Below are positions 6,614 through 8,727 of a stretch of 8,727 bases of DNA, piece by piece. The DNA is taken from NCBI GenBank assembly GCA_029071285.1, contig JAIEAS010000109.1, positions 1 to 8,727 of the forward strand. The letters run 5' to 3'. The DNA is from Clostridia bacterium (lineage in GTDB: Bacteria > Bacillota > Clostridia > Christensenellales > Borkfalkiaceae). The notes beneath the pieces were generated by a model. That model saw only the letters and a program-made list of their open reading frames with translations, did not search any database and was not told the origin of the DNA. The translations under genes were made by a program, and so were the position numbers. Every line of letters begins with the position of its first letter. Position 1 is the stretch's first letter.

Positions 6614-7360
6614 ATGATAGAAAGTTGGGATATTGAAATTCCTTCGCTTAACAAGGGAAAAAAGCGCAAAGCTTACGTTTATCTGCCCGAAAATTACGAA
6701 GAGGGCACTGCTTTCCCCGTAATGTATATGTTCGACGGTCACAACCTCTTTTCGGACGAGGAAGCGACCTACGGCAAAAGCTGGGGACTTTCAAAATATT
6801 TGGACGAGAATAAAGTTCCGCTTATAATAGCGGCGGTGGAGTGCAACCACGAGGGACACGAAAGGCTTTCGGAGTATTCGCCGAAGGATTTCGAGCGCGG
6901 CGGTATTAAGGTCTGCGGCAAGGGCAAAAAGTATATGGACTGGCTTGTGAAAACCTTCAAGCCGTATATAGACCAAAACTATAAAACCCTGCCCGACTGG
7001 GAGCACACCGCAATAGGCGGAAGCTCGATGGGCGGACTTATGACACTTTACGCCCTGTCGGCTTACCGCAAATATTTTTCGCGCGGGGCGGCTCTCTCGC
7101 CCAGTCTTTGGGTTTACGACGGAGTTCCCGACTTTATAAAGTCCGCAAATTACAGGGCGGGCACGAGGCTTTACACCGACTACGGCAGCAAAGAGTTTAA
7201 AAACCACGACAACCAAAGGATATACTTTTCCGATACGGTAAAGGCGCTTACCGATAAAGGCGTTTTCGTTACCTCACGCATAGTTCCTAACGGCACCCAC
7301 TGCGAGGCGAGCTGGGAGAGGCAAATTCCGTATTTTATAAGCGTTTTGTTTGAAAAATAA
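6614..7360 (+). CDS. esterase D family alpha/beta hydrolase (CE1-like)
   Basis: Serine esterase of the putative esterase family (esterase D, feruloyl and acetyl-xylan esterases, enterochelin esterase). The 248 residues, a single domain, open with a substrate-side beta segment (RKAYVYLPENY, 18-28), followed by PVMYMFDGHNLF (35-46), the nucleophile motif GGSSMGG (S138), YTDYGSKE (187-194, probable acid D189) and the histidine in NGTHCEASW (H229). No signal peptide, so it probably acts on imported esters. It starts 39 bases after the preceding gene. The ribosome binding site is weak (CGGA at 6604-6607, 6 bases from the ATG), so output may depend on upstream translation. Not a paralogue of the preceding hydrolase: the two belong to different alpha/beta-hydrolase families. 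Substrate unknown. Confidence 0.87.
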   Translation: MIESWDIEIPSLNKGKKRKAYVYLPENYEEGTAFPVMYMFDGHNLFSDEEATYGKSWGLSKYLDENKVPLIIAAVECNHEGHERLSEYSPKDFERGGIKVCGKGKKYMDWLVKTFKPYIDQNYKTLPDWEHTAIGGSSMGGLMTLYALSAYRKYFSRGAALSPSLWVYDGVPDFIKSANYRAGTRLYTDYGSKEFKNHDNQRIYFSDTVKALTDKGVFVTSRIVPNGTHCEASWERQIPYFISVLFEK

Positions 7361-7375
7361 TTGCATTTTCATAAA

Positions 7376-7382
7376 AAGGAGG
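7376..7382 (+). promoter_or_regulatory. AAGGAGG ribosome binding site that fixes the ATP-grasp start
   Basis: A full AAGGAGG ends 8 bases before ATG 7391. An upstream in-frame TTG at 7361 would have this site inside its own coding region and lacks a site of its own, so 7391 is the start. Confidence 0.9.
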
Positions 7383-7390
7383 CTAATTTT

Positions 7391-8578
7391 ATGAAAAATT
7401 TTATATTTATTTCACCCGATTTTCCTGCCAACTACTACAAGTTCTGCCGCGAACTTAAAAATTACGGTTTCAACGTTCTGGCTATAGGCGACTGCCCCTG
7501 GGACAGACTTTCGGACGACGTAAAGGAAAACGTCAACGAGTATTACTGGGTACACAGCCTTGAAAACTATGACGAAGTTTACCGCGCGGTGGCGTTCTTC
7601 ATCTTCAAGTACGGCAAGATAGACTATCTCGAAAGCAATAACGAGTACTGGCTCGAGCACGACGCGGCTCTTCGTTCGGCGTTCGGCATAGCCAGCGGCT
7701 TCAAAAACAGCGACGTAAAGAAGATAAGATACAAGTCAAAGATGAAAAAGTACTATCAGAAAGCCGGCGTAAAGACCGCGAAGTACTGCATCGTTAAAAC
7801 TCTTAAAAACTGCCAGAAGCTGATTGACGAGGTCGGCTATCCCGTAATAGTAAAGCCCGACAACGGCATAGGAGCGGCGGCTACTTACAAAATTTCGAAC
7901 GAGCAGGAGCTTGTAAACTTCCTCGAAACCAAGCCCGAAATTCCTTATATAATGGAAGAGTACGTGGAGGCGGAAGTAAATTCTTACGACGCGATAATCG
8001 ACGCAAAGGGCAACCCCGTGTTCGAAACGGGCAACATAACGCCCAACTCTTTAATGGACGTCGTTAACGAAAGCGGCAACTGCATGTACTACATAGTAAA
8101 CGAGCTCGCGCCCGACGTTGCAGACGCAGGCAGACGCACGGTAAAGGCGTTCAACGTTAAAAACAGATTTATCCACTTCGAATTTTTCCGTCTTACGAAA
8201 GACCAGCGCATCGGTAAAAAGGGCGAGGTTGTGGCTCTGGAAGTCAATATGCGCCCCGCGGGCGGCTTTACCCCCGATATGATGAACTTTGCAAACAGCA
8301 CCGATGTGTACAAAATCTGGGCTGACACAATCGCAAACGGCAAGACCGATATCACCACGGGCGAAAAATTCTACTGCGCTTACGCAGGCAGACGCGACGG
8401 CAAAAACTTCGTTCTGTGCGACGACGCGGTGAAGATTGAGTACGCCGATAATATAACTATGGTAGAGAGAATACCCGACGTTTTAAGCAACACGATGGGC
8501 AACACGATGTTCGTTGCAAAGTTTAAAACCAAGTCCGAAATGGATAATTTCTACAAAGAAGTTTTAAAAACCCGCTAA
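7391..8578 (+). CDS. ATP-grasp domain ligase, substrate unknown
   Basis: Member of the ATP-grasp carboxylate-amine/thiol ligase superfamily, which joins an acyl-phosphate made from ATP to an amine or other nucleophile. The 395 residues have an N-terminal pre-ATP-grasp domain (about 1-110) and the lysine-rich entry helix SKMKKYYQKAGV (116-127). The nucleotide loop YPVIVKPDNGIG (150-161) has K155. The hinge EEYVEAEVNSYD (189-200) and magnesium ligands HFEFF (E264) and ALEVNMRP (E284, N286) follow. The catalytic core is therefore intact. A C-terminal domain of about 100 residues is unassigned. Automated naming often calls such proteins carbamoyl-phosphate synthase-like, which is not justified here: there is only one ATP-grasp unit. 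Last gene of its operon, 30 bases after the esterase gene and followed by a terminator. Its link to the hydrolases is unclear. Confidence 0.87.
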   Translation: MKNFIFISPDFPANYYKFCRELKNYGFNVLAIGDCPWDRLSDDVKENVNEYYWVHSLENYDEVYRAVAFFIFKYGKIDYLESNNEYWLEHDAALRSAFGIASGFKNSDVKKIRYKSKMKKYYQKAGVKTAKYCIVKTLKNCQKLIDEVGYPVIVKPDNGIGAAATYKISNEQELVNFLETKPEIPYIMEEYVEAEVNSYDAIIDAKGNPVFETGNITPNSLMDVVNESGNCMYYIVNELAPDVADAGRRTVKAFNVKNRFIHFEFFRLTKDQRIGKKGEVVALEVNMRPAGGFTPDMMNFANSTDVYKIWADTIANGKTDITTGEKFYCAYAGRRDGKNFVLCDDAVKIEYADNITMVERIPDVLSNTMGNTMFVAKFKTKSEMDNFYKEVLKTR

Positions 8579-8582
8579 AATA

Positions 8583-8609
8583 AAGGCCCCCGGAAAAGTC
8601 GGGGGCTTT
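8583..8609 (+). terminator. intrinsic terminator of the second operon
   Basis: GCCCCCG (8586-8592) pairs with CGGGGGC (8600-8606), extended by a G-U and two A-T pairs. The loop is seven bases, and TTTAAAATTT follows. It starts five bases after the ATP-grasp stop codon. Confidence 0.9.
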
Positions 8610-8685
8610 AAAATTTATAAAAACCGTTCTAAAAGTTTAAATTCTGCAATAAGTTATTGTACACATAGTTTTTGCGGAGGCGGAT

Positions 8686-8727
8686 ATGCTTGAATACAAC
8701 GTTTACGAGGACATAGCCAAAAGGAGC
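8686..8727 (+). CDS. spoIVA: stage IV sporulation protein A, N-terminus only (cut by window edge)
   Basis: Fourteen codons reading MLEYNVYEDIAKRS run off the right edge. This matches the start of SpoIVA, where a D/N-[IV]-[FY]-x-D-I-A-x-R-[TS] block precedes the GGDIY segment and the Walker A motif. SpoIVA is the ATPase that polymerises on the forespore surface as the base of the spore coat. A GGAGG at 8676-8680 lies 5 bases before the ATG. Upstream there is a terminator and about 75 bases for a promoter; such genes are normally read by the mother-cell factor sigma-E, though I cannot find a convincing site. Only a short fragment is visible, so the call rests on one motif plus a good start. Confidence 0.72.
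   Translation, partial: MLEYNVYEDIAKRS

Noticed and set aside
7346..7375. Internal promoter before the ATP-grasp gene
   Set aside because: TTGTTT or TTGAAA are present but no acceptable -10 hexamer is found at 16-18 bases. The gene is better explained by read-through from 5598.
7361..7390. Ten-codon N-terminal extension of the ATP-grasp protein from a TTG
   Set aside because: The strong AAGGAGG at 7376-7382 points to ATG 7391, and the extension has no ribosome binding site of its own.
8664..8671. CATAGTTT as a sigma-E -10 box for spoIVA
   Set aside because: It loosely fits the CATA-type -10, but no ATA-containing -35 element lies at 14-15 bases upstream. Too weak to list.

Overview
The window looks like a stretch of chromosome from a spore-forming, Gram-positive anaerobe of the class Clostridia. 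The evidence is strong AAGGAG/GGAGG ribosome binding sites, sigma-A type promoters with 17-base spacers, intrinsic terminators made of GC-rich hairpins, a clostridial-type DUF378 membrane protein, and the first 14 codons of what appears to be spoIVA (spore coat morphogenesis ATPase) at the right edge. An uncultured gut lineage is plausible, but that is inference. All genes are on the + strand and no mobile element, CRISPR array or tRNA is visible.

Layout. (1) 1-629: the possible last 21 codons of an unidentified gene, then hpt (purine salvage). (2) 630-941: a 312-base gap without a protein gene. It holds a good promoter (679-707), a compact multi-helix RNA candidate that starts at about 714, and a strong terminator (853-884). 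A second -10 box (895-900) lies before the next gene. (3) 942-1230: a small two-helix DUF378 membrane protein with its own terminator. (4) 1276-5592: three close-packed genes from one promoter: a glycoside hydrolase family 3 enzyme, an SGNH/GDSL esterase and a ketopantoate-reductase-like protein. The GH3 start codon lies only a few bases after the predicted transcription start, so the message is close to leaderless. (5) 5651-8609: a second unit with a near-consensus extended -10 promoter: two serine alpha/beta hydrolases, an ATP-grasp ligase of unknown substrate, and a terminator. (6) 8686 to the end: 5' end of spoIVA.

How the genes may work together. The GH3 enzyme, the SGNH esterase and the two alpha/beta hydrolases all lack signal peptides, so they should act in the cytoplasm. 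Together they suggest removal of acyl groups and glucosyl or xylosyl units from small acylated glycosides or oligosaccharides after import. No transporter or regulator gene is in the window to confirm this. The reductase and ATP-grasp enzyme have no evident place in that pathway. The most interesting unexplained element is the structured RNA at 714-884, which I cannot assign to a known family.
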